Source: Shewanella saliphila
GTDB taxonomy: Bacteria > Pseudomonadota > Gammaproteobacteria > Enterobacterales > Shewanellaceae
Assembly: GCF_014648295.1 (NCBI RefSeq)
Contig: NZ_BMQV01000005.1
Span: 62,001-126,000 of the forward strand
Direction of reading: 5' to 3'
DNA: 64,000 nt
Position 1 is the first letter of the stretch. Each line of letters opens with the position of its first letter. This document shows positions 43,791 through 52,025 of the stretch, piece after piece. A program made the translations under genes and the position numbers. The notes below the pieces were generated by a model, which worked only from the letters and a program-made list of their open reading frames with translations, searched no databases and was not told where the DNA came from.

Positions 43791-43842
43791 TTGCGCGAAC
43801 AAAAACACTGTATATAATGACAGTCACTGTATAAAAAGACAG
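43791..43842 (+). promoter_or_regulatory. lexA promoter with two SOS boxes
   Basis: Two perfect LexA operators, CTGT-N8-ACAG, lie at 43808-43823 and 43827-43842, 19 bases apart. A candidate promoter is TTGCGC at 43791-43796 and TATAAT at 43813-43818 with a 16-base spacer; box 1 covers the -10 element and box 2 runs into the AGGA ribosome-binding site. Confidence 0.92.
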
Positions 43843-43850
43843 GAATCATC

Positions 43851-44465
43851 ATGAGACCGTTAACGCCGCGCCAAGCAGAAATTTTAGACTTAATTAAAAA
43901 CAATATCGCCGAAACAGGTATGCCACCGACTCGTGCTGAAATTGCAAAACGTCTTGGCTTTAAAAGTGCAAATGCTGCCGAAGAGCATTTAAAAGCATTA
44001 GCCAAAAAAGGCTTTATCGAGATCATGCCTGGTACTTCAAGAGGTATCCGTTTACCTCATGAAGAAGAACAAGAATCTGGCTTACCGCTGATTGGTCAAG
44101 TTGCCGCAGGCGAACCCATTTTAGCGCAAGAGCATGTTGAGCAATATTATCAAGTTGACCCAAGCATGTTTAAACCCGCCGCAGATTTTTTATTGCGAGT
44201 CCGCGGTGACAGTATGAAAGACATTGGCATTTTAGAAGGTGACTTACTTGCCGTTCATAAAATGCAGCAAGCACGTAATGGCCAGGTTGTTGTGGCCCGC
44301 GTTGAAGACGACGTCACGGTTAAACGTTTCGAGAAAAAAGGCAATGTGGTGTATCTACATGCTGAAAACGAAGCATACAACCCGATTAAAGTAGACTTAA
44401 GTTGCCAAAGCCTCACCATTGAAGGGCTTGCAGTTGGCGTTATCCGTAATGGAGATTGGTTATGA
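43851..44465 (+). CDS. lexA: SOS repressor LexA
   Basis: Represses DNA-damage genes and self-cleaves when RecA filaments form. Length 204. Seen: N-terminal winged helix ([26 protein letters not shown] region), cleavage site Ala86-Gly87 in GQVAAGEP, catalytic Ser121 in RGDSMKD and Lys158 in VTVKRF. Its own promoter carries two SOS boxes, giving autoregulation. Overlaps sulA by four bases (ATGA). Confidence 0.98.
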   Translation: MRPLTPRQAEILDLIKNNIAETGMPPTRAEIAKRLGFKSANAAEEHLKALAKKGFIEIMPGTSRGIRLPHEEEQESGLPLIGQVAAGEPILAQEHVEQYYQVDPSMFKPAADFLLRVRGDSMKDIGILEGDLLAVHKMQQARNGQVVVARVEDDVTVKRFEKKGNVVYLHAENEAYNPIKVDLSCQSLTIEGLAVGVIRNGDWL

Positions 44466-44968
44466 ACAAACTAATGGGCACCGCCCCGCGCCACCCAGGC
44501 TTATGGGTAGATTTAACCGACGCTGATATACACGGCAGCCAAACCATTCAAACATTACAAACCGTCACTCAAGGTGAGTCTGAACTAGGGCAACTGTGTA
44601 GCCAACTCGCAAGCTTGAGCCAACAAGGACGCTGGATTGTATTGATTAGCCCGCCACACATTGGTTATAAGCATATGCTTGCCAGCGCCGGGGTAAGAAT
44701 GGACCGCATTTTATTAGTGCACACTAAAGATGAAGTCGAAACCTTATGGGCCATGGAAAAAGCATTAACCAGTGGCACGTCTAGTGCGGTCATTACCTGG
44801 ACTAGCTCATTAGATGCTCGCGACAGCCGCCGTTTAGAAATTGTCGCCAAAAGTGCCCGCGCATTAGGTGTCGTGATTGAAGATGTGAATACTCACTCAC
44901 CAGAAAAACACCCAATAGTTAATCCATCTATGACAAATGCGACAAGTAATTTTTCAGCATTTCATTAA
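44462..44968 (+). CDS. sulA: SOS cell-division inhibitor SulA
   Basis: Damage-induced inhibitor that blocks FtsZ polymerisation. The 168-residue product has the SulA core ([17 protein letters not shown], then [22 protein letters not shown] and [15 protein letters not shown]), related to the RecA-like ImuA/SulA family. Start ATG at 44462 with GGAG seven bases upstream, overlapping the lexA stop. Because it shares the lexA transcript it will be induced together with the repressor. Likely unstable and degraded by Lon, as known for the family. Confidence 0.88.
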   Translation: MNKLMGTAPRHPGLWVDLTDADIHGSQTIQTLQTVTQGESELGQLCSQLASLSQQGRWIVLISPPHIGYKHMLASAGVRMDRILLVHTKDEVETLWAMEKALTSGTSSAVITWTSSLDARDSRRLEIVAKSARALGVVIEDVNTHSPEKHPIVNPSMTNATSNFSAFH

Positions 44969-44987
44969 CAACGAACCCATAAACACC

Positions 44988-45019
44988 AAGCCCTGCATTC
45001 AAATCAGGGCTTTTTTTTT
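44988..45019 (+). terminator. Rho-independent terminator of lexA-sulA
   Basis: AAGCCCTG pairs with CAGGGCTT across a nine-base loop, followed by a run of nine T. Confidence 0.88.
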
Positions 45020-45047
45020 GCATTTTTTCAGACGATTAGCGAACAAA

Positions 45048-45061
45048 GTGATCTTGATCAA
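45048..45061 (+). promoter_or_regulatory. FNR/EtrA-like site upstream of the cox operon
   Basis: GTGAT-CTTG-ATCAA differs by one base from the FNR consensus TTGAT-N4-ATCAA. It lies in the 391-bp gene-free stretch 44969-45359, about 300 bases before coxB. The same stretch holds a TTGTTAACAA palindrome (45082-45091). Oxygen control of the oxidase would be expected biologically; binding is inferred. Confidence 0.4.
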
Positions 45062-45324
45062 TGTTTAATCTACAAGTAATGTTGTTAACAAGGGTGAAAC
45101 ATTGTCTATCCTTAATATGACGTGAATTGGCAGCACAATAGCCATCGATGGGAACACGTCAACATAAATTGATTAGTTCAGTCGTAGGTACAAGTGTGGT
45201 GTTCAGCTAACAAAAATGCGTAGGCTTGCAGTCTACAACCACCAGAGTACTTTGAGGTCATCAAACTTTTTTGGGAATCGAAGAGTTTGCATAGAGCAGA
45301 GACTTACTGTGTGACTCTTCTTTG

Positions 45325-45343
45325 TAATTGCTATTTGCAATTA
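45325..45343 (+). other. Hairpin just before the coxB ribosome-binding site
   Basis: TAATTGC (45325-45331) and GCAATTA (45337-45343) form a perfect 7-bp stem with a five-base loop, three bases before AGAGGAG. No T-tract; possible leader structure affecting translation or mRNA stability. Confidence 0.4.
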
Positions 45344-45359
45344 TCAGAGGAGAAGTCTT

Positions 45360-47399
45360 GTGAAGCAAAGGTGGTATTGTTTGTTGGTTGTGCTGTTAGC
45401 ACTTCCACTCGGGGCTGCAGAAATGCCCCTCAACATGACTCAAGGTGTAACAGATATTAGTGGTAGGGTTTACGACCTCCACATGACTATTTTATATATT
45501 TGTTGTGCCATTGGGTTAGTGGTGTTTGGGATCATGATTTACTCGATGATCTATCACCGTAAATCAAAAGGCGCAGTCGCAGCCAATTTTCACGAAAGTA
45601 CTAAAGTGGAAATCGCCTGGACCGTCATTCCGTTTATCATCTTAATTGCTATGGCAATCCCTGCCACCAAAACCCTAATCGCAATGGAAGACCCCAGCAA
45701 TGCGGATCTGACCATTAAAGTTACTGGGTCTCAATGGAAGTGGCATTACAGCTATTTCGATAAAGACATCGAATTTTACAGCACGCTTTCAACGCCAAGA
45801 GAACAAATCGATGGCGACCAAACCAAAGGTGTGAATTACCTCCTAGAAGTAGACAAGCCACTGGTATTGCCGATCAATCAAAAAGTACGTTTTTTAATGA
45901 CCTCAGACGATGTTATCCACTCCTGGTGGGTGCCCGCATTTGCCGTTAAAAAAGACGCCAATCCTGGTTTTATTAACGAAGCCTGGACTCGCATAGACAA
46001 ACCCGGCATTTATCGAGGTCAATGCGCGGAGTTATGCGGCAAAGACCATGGATTTATGCCCATTGTGGTTAATGCGCTATCTGAAGCTGATTTTGATAAC
46101 TGGCTAGTAGAGCAAAAACAACTGGCTGAAACCGAAGCTGCTGCAGCGGCAGCATCCATGTCACAAACCTTATCCCTTGAAGACTTAAGCAAACAAGGCG
46201 AGCAAGTTTACCTTGCCCGCTGTGCAGCGTGTCATCAACCCAATGGCGCAGGCCTTCCAGGGGTATTTCCATCACTTATTGGCAGCCCAATGATTAAAGG
46301 CCCTGTACAAGGTCACCTTGATATTGTGATCAACGGTAAGCCCGGTACAGCGATGCAAGCCTTTGCCAAACAGCTATCTGCACAAGAAATTGCCGCAGTC
46401 ATAACCTATGAGCGCAATGCATGGGGTAATAACAGTGGCGATGCAGTGCAAGCAGCAAACGTAGGTAACTTTTCAAGTAACGGTGCCTTAACGCCTAATG
46501 CAGCGGTGGCACAAGCCAACGCTGCAACCACTATGGTTGATAATACTGCTGATACGCTAGCCCAAACAGCCAACCAAGCAGTTGAAGCCGTTGCAAAAGC
46601 CGTGGCGCCAGAAGATTTACCCGTACTCACCATGGAACAGCTCATGGCAGAAGGTGAACAAGTTTATGCCGCAACATGTGCCGCTTGTCACCAAGCCACA
46701 GGAGCTGGAATATCCGGCGCTTTCCCGTCACTCATTGGCAGTCCGGTAATAACAGGACCTGTTAGCGGGCATATCGAGATGGTTATGCATGGCAAACCGG
46801 GCACTGCAATGCAGGCTTTCAGTGCTCAACTCAGCCTACAGCAAATAGCCGCTGTGATTACTTATGAGCGTAATGCGTGGGGCAATAATACTGGTGATAC
46901 AGTACAGGCGGCAGACATAAGCAACTATGCAAATAACGGCGCCGCAACATCTCAACCAACGGTTGCTGCGCAAGTAACAGATACAGCAACCGCTGTCGCT
47001 GATACTGTTGCAGATGCAGTAACCGATGCAGCTAATCAAGCAGCCGAAGCCGTTGACAAAGTATTCACGCCAGAAGCATCACCCACACTCACCATGGAAC
47101 AGCTCATGGCAGAAGGTGAGCAAGTTTATGCCACAACATGTGCAGCTTGCCACCAAGCCACTGGCGCAGGAATACCCAGCGCTTTCCCCTCACTCATTGG
47201 CAGTCCAGTAATAACTGGGCCGGTTAGCGGGCATATCGAGATGGTTATGCATGGCAAGCCGGGCACTGCAATGCAGGCTTTCAGTAGTCAGCTCAGCCCA
47301 AGACAAATGGCTGCAGTGATCACTTATGAGCGTAATGCATGGGGCAATAATTCTGGCGATGCAGTACAAGCGGCCGATGTCGCTAGCCATGGACAGTAG
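45360..47399 (+). CDS. coxB: Cytochrome c oxidase subunit II with three fused cytochrome c domains
   Basis: Subunit II of an aa3/caa3-type oxidase, 679 residues, about twice the usual caa3 length. Signal peptide (about 1-20), two membrane helices (about 38-62 and 80-102), then the CuA cupredoxin domain with HSWWVPAF and CAELCGKDHGFM ligands. Three cytochrome c domains follow, each with a CAACH heme site (Cys at residues 288, 440 and 594), a GKPGTAMQAF segment carrying the axial Met, and ITYERNAWGN near the end. Domains are joined by Ala/Thr/Val-rich linkers of about 60 residues. Units 2 and 3 are the most alike. The initiation codon is GTG with AGAGGAG upstream. coxA follows after ten bases. 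Confidence 0.93.
   Translation: MKQRWYCLLVVLLALPLGAAEMPLNMTQGVTDISGRVYDLHMTILYICCAIGLVVFGIMIYSMIYHRKSKGAVAANFHESTKVEIAWTVIPFIILIAMAIPATKTLIAMEDPSNADLTIKVTGSQWKWHYSYFDKDIEFYSTLSTPREQIDGDQTKGVNYLLEVDKPLVLPINQKVRFLMTSDDVIHSWWVPAFAVKKDANPGFINEAWTRIDKPGIYRGQCAELCGKDHGFMPIVVNALSEADFDNWLVEQKQLAETEAAAAAASMSQTLSLEDLSKQGEQVYLARCAACHQPNGAGLPGVFPSLIGSPMIKGPVQGHLDIVINGKPGTAMQAFAKQLSAQEIAAVITYERNAWGNNSGDAVQAANVGNFSSNGALTPNAAVAQANAATTMVDNTADTLAQTANQAVEAVAKAVAPEDLPVLTMEQLMAEGEQVYAATCAACHQATGAGISGAFPSLIGSPVITGPVSGHIEMVMHGKPGTAMQAFSAQLSLQQIAAVITYERNAWGNNTGDTVQAADISNYANNGAATSQPTVAAQVTDTATAVADTVADAVTDAANQAAEAVDKVFTPEASPTLTMEQLMAEGEQVYATTCAACHQATGAGIPSAFPSLIGSPVITGPVSGHIEMVMHGKPGTAMQAFSSQLSPRQMAAVITYERNAWGNNSGDAVQAADVASHGQ
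46170..47390 (+). repeat. Tandem cytochrome c modules in coxB
   Basis: Three in-frame modules spaced 456 and 462 bases apart (heme codons at 46221, 46677 and 47139). Modules 2 and 3 share long identical DNA stretches, for example around 46770 and 47230, including linker similarity (ANQAVEAV / ANQAAEAV), so the latest duplication copied linker plus heme domain. Confidence 0.88.
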
Positions 47400-47409
47400 G
47401 GGAAAACCA

Positions 47410-49005
47410 ATGAGCACAACAACGCACGATACTATCGACACTGCCCATGATGAGCATCATCACGGCGCTCCCAAAGGGCTAATGCGCTGGGTACTGACCA
47501 CCAATCACAAAGACATTGGATCTTTGTATTTATGGTTTAGTTTCATCATGTTTTTAACCGGTGGCGCAATGGCCATGGTCATACGCGCAGAACTGTTTCA
47601 GCCTGGTTTACAGTTAGTTGAACCAAACTTTTTTAATCAAATGACCACAGTGCATGGGTTAGTCATGGTGTTTGGTGCAGTCATGCCAGCCTTTACCGGG
47701 CTGGCAAACTGGCTAATTCCGATGATGATTGGCGCGCCAGATATGGCCTTACCTCGCATGAATAACTGGAGTTTTTGGATTTTACCTTTCGCGTTCACCA
47801 TGCTGCTGGGTTCGTTATTCATGGAAGGCGGCGGCCCCAATTTTGGTTGGACATTCTACGCCCCGTTATCGACGACTTATAGCCCTGACTCAACGGCGCT
47901 GTTTGTATTTGCCATCCATATTATGGGGATAAGCTCAATTATGGGTGCGATTAACGTGGTGGTGACTATCGTTAATATGCGTGCACCCGGAATGACCTGG
48001 ATGAAGTTACCGCTATTTGTGTGGACCTGGTTAATCACTGCGTTTTTATTGATTGCCGTTATGCCCGTACTTGCAGGTGCAGTGACTATGGTGCTTACCG
48101 ATAAGTTTTTTGGCACCAGCTTTTTTGATGCCGCAGGTGGCGGCGACCCAGTGATGTTCCAACATATTTTTTGGTTCTTTGGTCACCCAGAAGTGTACAT
48201 CATGATTTTACCGTCCTTTGGTATTATCTCGGCGATTGTACCGACCTTTAGCCGAAAACCATTGTTTGGCTACTCATCAATGGTTTATGCAACCGCCAGT
48301 ATTGCTATTTTGTCATTTCTGGTTTGGGCGCATCATATGTTTACTACCGGTATGCCGGTGTTTGCCGAACTGTTTTTCATGTACTGCACCATGCTCATTG
48401 CCGTGCCGACCGGCGTAAAAGTGTTTAACTGGGTTGCCACTATGTGGCGAGGCTCTATGACCTTTGAAACCCCAATGTTATTTGCCGTTGCCTTTATTAT
48501 TTTGTTCACTATTGGTGGATTTTCAGGGCTGATGCTCGCCATTACCCCGGCGGATTTCCAATACCACGACACCTATTTTGTGGTGGCTCATTTCCATTAT
48601 GTCCTGGTGACGGGTGCCATCTTCTCCATTATGGCTGCGGCGTATTACTGGTTACCTAAATGGACCGGCAATATGTATAGCGAAACCCTAGGCAGGTGGC
48701 ATTTTTGGTGTTCGGTGATTTCGGTCAACGTGCTGTTTTTCCCGATGCACTTTTTGGGTTTAGCCGGTATGCCTCGGCGTATTCCAGATTATGCGATTCA
48801 GTTTGCTGACGTGAATCAAATTGTCTCCATCGGCGGCTTTGCCTTTGGTTTATCGCAATTGATTTTTCTGGCGGTGGTACTCAAGTGTATTAAAGGCGGC
48901 AAACCCGCTGGGGATAATCCATGGCAAGCCGCTGATGGCTTAGAGTGGTCAATCCCTAGCCCTGCGCCTTATCACTCGTTTACGACCCCACCGGAGATTA
49001 AGTGA
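47410..49005 (+). CDS. coxA: Cytochrome c oxidase subunit I
   Basis: Catalytic subunit with heme a and the heme a3-CuB centre, 531 residues, twelve helices. Seen: TTVHGLVMVF (heme a ligand), WFFGHPEVYIMILP with the His-Tyr cross-link residues of CuB, WAHHMFTTGM (CuB ligands) and DTYFVVAHFHYVL (a3 and a ligands). ATG at 47410 follows AGGGG; the open frame upstream lies inside coxB. Oxygen reduction with proton pumping at the inner membrane. Confidence 0.97.
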   Translation: MSTTTHDTIDTAHDEHHHGAPKGLMRWVLTTNHKDIGSLYLWFSFIMFLTGGAMAMVIRAELFQPGLQLVEPNFFNQMTTVHGLVMVFGAVMPAFTGLANWLIPMMIGAPDMALPRMNNWSFWILPFAFTMLLGSLFMEGGGPNFGWTFYAPLSTTYSPDSTALFVFAIHIMGISSIMGAINVVVTIVNMRAPGMTWMKLPLFVWTWLITAFLLIAVMPVLAGAVTMVLTDKFFGTSFFDAAGGGDPVMFQHIFWFFGHPEVYIMILPSFGIISAIVPTFSRKPLFGYSSMVYATASIAILSFLVWAHHMFTTGMPVFAELFFMYCTMLIAVPTGVKVFNWVATMWRGSMTFETPMLFAVAFIILFTIGGFSGLMLAITPADFQYHDTYFVVAHFHYVLVTGAIFSIMAAAYYWLPKWTGNMYSETLGRWHFWCSVISVNVLFFPMHFLGLAGMPRRIPDYAIQFADVNQIVSIGGFAFGLSQLIFLAVVLKCIKGGKPAGDNPWQAADGLEWSIPSPAPYHSFTTPPEIK

Positions 49006-49006
49006 T

Positions 49007-49570
49007 ATGAGCCCAATGCCAAAATCAAACCGTAAATTACTCACCATGCTTATTTTAGGATCTATAGGCATGTTTGGGTTTGGTTTTGCCTTGGTACCGC
49101 TGTATGACGTGCTGTGCGACACCTTGGGGATTAACGGCAAAACCCAAAATACTGCCAGCAGTTATGACGCGGTCGTTGTTGATAAAAATCGTACTGTGAC
49201 GATTGAATTTATCACCCAGGTGCAATCGGATATGCCATGGGAGTTTTCTCCTAAAGTGAACCAAATTTCCGTTCACCCCGGAGAGCTTACCCACGCCAAA
49301 TTCCTGGTTAAAAATCTGTCGGCAAAAAACATTATTGGCCAAGCGATCCCATCGGTTTCGCCTGGACAAGGCGCGGCATACTTTAACAAAACAGAATGCT
49401 TTTGCTTTAATCAACAACCTCTCGCAGCCGACACGAGTGCTGAGCTACCACTGATTTTTTATGTGGACCCTGATTTACCGGCGTCCATTAATACATTGAC
49501 TCTCTCTTATACCCTTTACGATATCACTGACAAGCAAGCGGTATCGGCAAAGCAAGGAGCAGCAAGATGA
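49007..49570 (+). CDS. ctaG: Cytochrome c oxidase assembly protein CtaG (Cox11)
   Basis: Delivers copper to the CuB site of subunit I. The 187-residue product has one N-terminal membrane helix (about 12-32) with FALVPLYDVLCD, and a periplasmic immunoglobulin-like domain with copper-binding CFCF preceded by NKTE. It begins one base after coxA and overlaps coxC by four bases. Confidence 0.93.
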   Translation: MSPMPKSNRKLLTMLILGSIGMFGFGFALVPLYDVLCDTLGINGKTQNTASSYDAVVVDKNRTVTIEFITQVQSDMPWEFSPKVNQISVHPGELTHAKFLVKNLSAKNIIGQAIPSVSPGQGAAYFNKTECFCFNQQPLAADTSAELPLIFYVDPDLPASINTLTLSYTLYDITDKQAVSAKQGAAR

Positions 49571-50442
49571 CAACAAAGCATCAAACCTATTACGTACCAG
49601 CCCAAAGTGGTTGGCCTATTATTGGCGCCATCGGCTTATTTTTAATTGCCTTTGGTGCGGGTAATTATATTCAACAGTTAGCCACCGAAAAAACCTCTGG
49701 CGGCTACATTTTATTAGCCGGTATCGCAGTGATTATCTTTATGATATTTGGCTGGTTTAAAACCGTCATTGACGAATCAATGGCTGGCCTATACTCGCCA
49801 CAAATGGACCGGTCGTTTAGACAGGGAATGAGCTGGTTTATTTTTTCTGAAATTATGTTCTTTGGCGCCTTTTTTGGAGCCTTGTTTTATGCGCGAATGA
49901 TCTCAGTGCCCTGGTTAGGCGGCGCGTCAAACAATGCCATGACCCAAGAAGTATTATGGCCTGCATTTGAGGCCGCATGGCCATTAATCAAAACCCCTGA
50001 TGGCACCACAACCGAAGCCATGCCGTGGACTGGCTTACCGCTAATTAACACCATTATCTTGATCACATCATCTCTGACGCTGCATTTTGCTCATGTCAGT
50101 TTAGAAAAAGCCAAGCGTAAACCACTCATTATCTGGTTAAGTTTAACGGTGGTTTTAGGTGCGGTGTTCCTTGGATTACAAGTAGAAGAATACAGCCATG
50201 CTTACCAAGAAATGGGCCTCACGCTAACCTCAGGGGTTTATGGTAATACCTTCTTTTTATTGACGGGTTTTCATGGCATGCACGTCACCATAGGGACGCT
50301 GTTTTTGATCATTTTATTGCTCAGAATAATCAAAGGCCATTTTACCCCAGATAAGCATTTCGCCTTTCAAGCCGGGAGTTGGTACTGGCACTTTGTCGAT
50401 GTAGTGTGGTTATGCTTATTCATCTTTGTGTACGTGCTGTAA
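49567..50442 (+). CDS. coxC: Cytochrome c oxidase subunit III
   Basis: Seven-helix core subunit, 291 residues, that stabilises subunit I and supports sustained proton uptake. Seen: the FRQGMSWFIFSEIMFFGAFF region with the conserved Glu, GFHGMHVTIG and the C-terminal HFAFQAGSWYWHFVDVVWL. The ATG overlaps the ctaG stop (ATGA). Confidence 0.95.
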   Translation: MTTKHQTYYVPAQSGWPIIGAIGLFLIAFGAGNYIQQLATEKTSGGYILLAGIAVIIFMIFGWFKTVIDESMAGLYSPQMDRSFRQGMSWFIFSEIMFFGAFFGALFYARMISVPWLGGASNNAMTQEVLWPAFEAAWPLIKTPDGTTTEAMPWTGLPLINTIILITSSLTLHFAHVSLEKAKRKPLIIWLSLTVVLGAVFLGLQVEEYSHAYQEMGLTLTSGVYGNTFFLLTGFHGMHVTIGTLFLIILLLRIIKGHFTPDKHFAFQAGSWYWHFVDVVWLCLFIFVYVL

Positions 50443-50449
50443 TTGCTGA

Positions 50450-50668
50450 TTAATAAGGCCGTGTGTTGGGCTGAATATAGCCCAACCCTAAGGCCACCAG
50501 CAGCACCACAATCACCACCACAGAAAATAAAACACGACGCCCTAAATACTGACTCATTGATTGCTGATGTTGTCCTTTAACCATAATAAACAAAGCTCTA
50601 CCCAGGTTAAATATTATGAATACAAGCAACGAGACTAAAACTAACTTAACAATCAATGGTGTTGTCAC
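50450..50668 (-). CDS. DUF2909-like twin-helix membrane protein, antisense in the cox cluster
   Basis: A 72-residue protein with two membrane helices (about 4-24 and 44-64) separated by FIMVKGQHQQSMSQYLGRRV, the pattern of DUF2909 proteins encoded in cytochrome oxidase clusters. It runs opposite to its neighbours. The start is uncertain: GTG at 50668 has GGA eight bases upstream, TTG three codons later is possible, and the open frame extends to 50836 with cysteine-rich sequence that does not fit. With GTG it overlaps the surf1 5' end by 53 bases. Function unknown; an oxidase-assembly role is inferred from context. Confidence 0.6.
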   Translation of the reverse strand: MTTPLIVKLVLVSLLVFIIFNLGRALFIMVKGQHQQSMSQYLGRRVLFSVVVIVVLLVALGLGYIQPNTRPY

Positions 50669-51431
50669 AGGCAATCCTTTTGGCGGTGTGAGTGTGTCTC
50701 GGGTGTTATTGGTATTGATTACTTTGGTCGTGTTTACCATTTTGGTCAAGTTAGGACTGTGGCAACTGTCGCGAGCTGAGTTTAAGCAACAATGGCAACA
50801 AACCTTAGCATTACGTGAGCAACAAGCCGCGCTCAACTATCCGCAGCTGCTTTCACTGTTGAAAGCGGAGCCATCTGCCATTGAAGAAGCCGCCTTACTG
50901 ACCGGCTATCGTTTGTCGATACAGGCAACCCCAGTCAAGCAACCATTATTACTACTCGATAATCAAGTGTATCAAGGTCAGGTGGGTTACCTTGCCTACC
51001 AAGTCTTTGAAGTAACAGCACAGCAGCCATGGATATTGGTCGAATTAGGCTTTGTGGGCGCTGGTAACGACCGCCGCGAACTACCCGCTTTAGCGCCCAT
51101 TCAAGCTGGGCAATATGGGTTAACCGGCCGGGTTTATCAAAAACAGACCAATCCATTAAGTGATGAACTTCACCCAGAAATACACCCAGACAAACCGATA
51201 CGGTTTCAAAATTTATCGATGCCTGCGTTAGCTGAATTATTACATCATGATATTGCCGCAGTGGTATTGCAGCCAGATAACGTGCCGCAATACTCACTAC
51301 CGCAACCCTGGGTACCTATTCCACTGTCGGCGCAAAAACATCAAGGATATGCCTTACAGTGGTTCACCATGGCGGCAGTATTTTTAGGGCTGATGCTCTG
51401 GATAGCCTTAAGGCAATGTAGACGTCAATAA
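50616..51431 (+). CDS. SURF1-family oxidase assembly protein
   Basis: Membrane protein of 271 residues that helps insert heme into cytochrome oxidase. Two terminal membrane helices (about 28-46 and 243-263) flank a periplasmic domain; LGLWQLSRAEFKQQW after the first helix and VELGFVGAG, HQGYALQWFTMAA near the end are SURF1 signatures. The ATG at 50616 follows AGG; a GTG at 50688 would remove the antisense overlap with the DUF2909-like gene. Confidence 0.88.
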   Translation: MNTSNETKTNLTINGVVTGNPFGGVSVSRVLLVLITLVVFTILVKLGLWQLSRAEFKQQWQQTLALREQQAALNYPQLLSLLKAEPSAIEEAALLTGYRLSIQATPVKQPLLLLDNQVYQGQVGYLAYQVFEVTAQQPWILVELGFVGAGNDRRELPALAPIQAGQYGLTGRVYQKQTNPLSDELHPEIHPDKPIRFQNLSMPALAELLHHDIAAVVLQPDNVPQYSLPQPWVPIPLSAQKHQGYALQWFTMAAVFLGLMLWIALRQCRRQ

Positions 51432-51473
51432 TCACAGCAACACACAACAATTAAAATGATACGAGGAGATACA

Positions 51474-52025
51474 ATGAACTCCCAGCCTAAAAAAAATAAT
51501 AAAGCATTAATCTTATTGCTAGTGGTGTTTGTGTTACCCATTGCGGTGGCCAAACTAGTATTGAGCCTAGAGCTGTATCAAGGCGGTGCAACCAATAAAG
51601 GGGCATTATTGGCGGCCGACATTAACTATTCAAGTTTAGCCATGGCCAACCCCAAACCACATTCATGGCAGATTTTGTATCTATTGCCACAAACCTGTGA
51701 GCAATCATGCCAGGACAGGTTATACCTACTGAATCAAAGCTACATTGCCTTAGGAAAAAACCGCGACAGAGTCAGCCCAATTATTTTGGTTGATAGCCAT
51801 AGCGACACCAGCATACTCGCCACATTACAGATACCTTTTGAGCAGGTGACTGCCAATAAAGCCATCGCGGCATTAATGACTCAACAACAAGTCATTATTG
51901 TTGACCCTTTAGGCAGCTTGATTATGCAATATGACGACGTGGCGGGTCGTGATGCCAACATCACCCAGGGTAAAGCCATGATTGCCGATTTACGCAAAAT
52001 GCTTAAGCTATCGAGGGTTGGCTAA
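51474..52025 (+). CDS. Membrane-anchored CxxxC protein of the cox cluster
   Basis: A 183-residue protein with one N-terminal membrane helix (about 14-36) and a periplasmic domain with Cys-x3-Cys in LLPQTCEQSCQDRLY, then VSPIILVD and QVIIVDPLGSLIMQYDD. The order strand, CxxxC, helix, strand resembles the Sco copper-chaperone/thioredoxin fold, but the third Sco ligand His is not evident. Proteins at this locus in relatives are usually labelled only as hypothetical. Start at 51474 follows GAGGAG. It overlaps ctaA by one base. A role in copper or thiol handling for CuA assembly is inference. Confidence 0.65.
   Translation: MNSQPKKNNKALILLLVVFVLPIAVAKLVLSLELYQGGATNKGALLAADINYSSLAMANPKPHSWQILYLLPQTCEQSCQDRLYLLNQSYIALGKNRDRVSPIILVDSHSDTSILATLQIPFEQVTANKAIAALMTQQQVIIVDPLGSLIMQYDDVAGRDANITQGKAMIADLRKMLKLSRVG

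Noticed and set aside
50465..50486. GTTGGGCT/AGCCCAAC hairpin after coxC as a terminator
   Set aside because: It has no T-tract and lies within the C-terminal codons of the antisense DUF2909-like gene; the downstream genes continue the cox assembly cluster.
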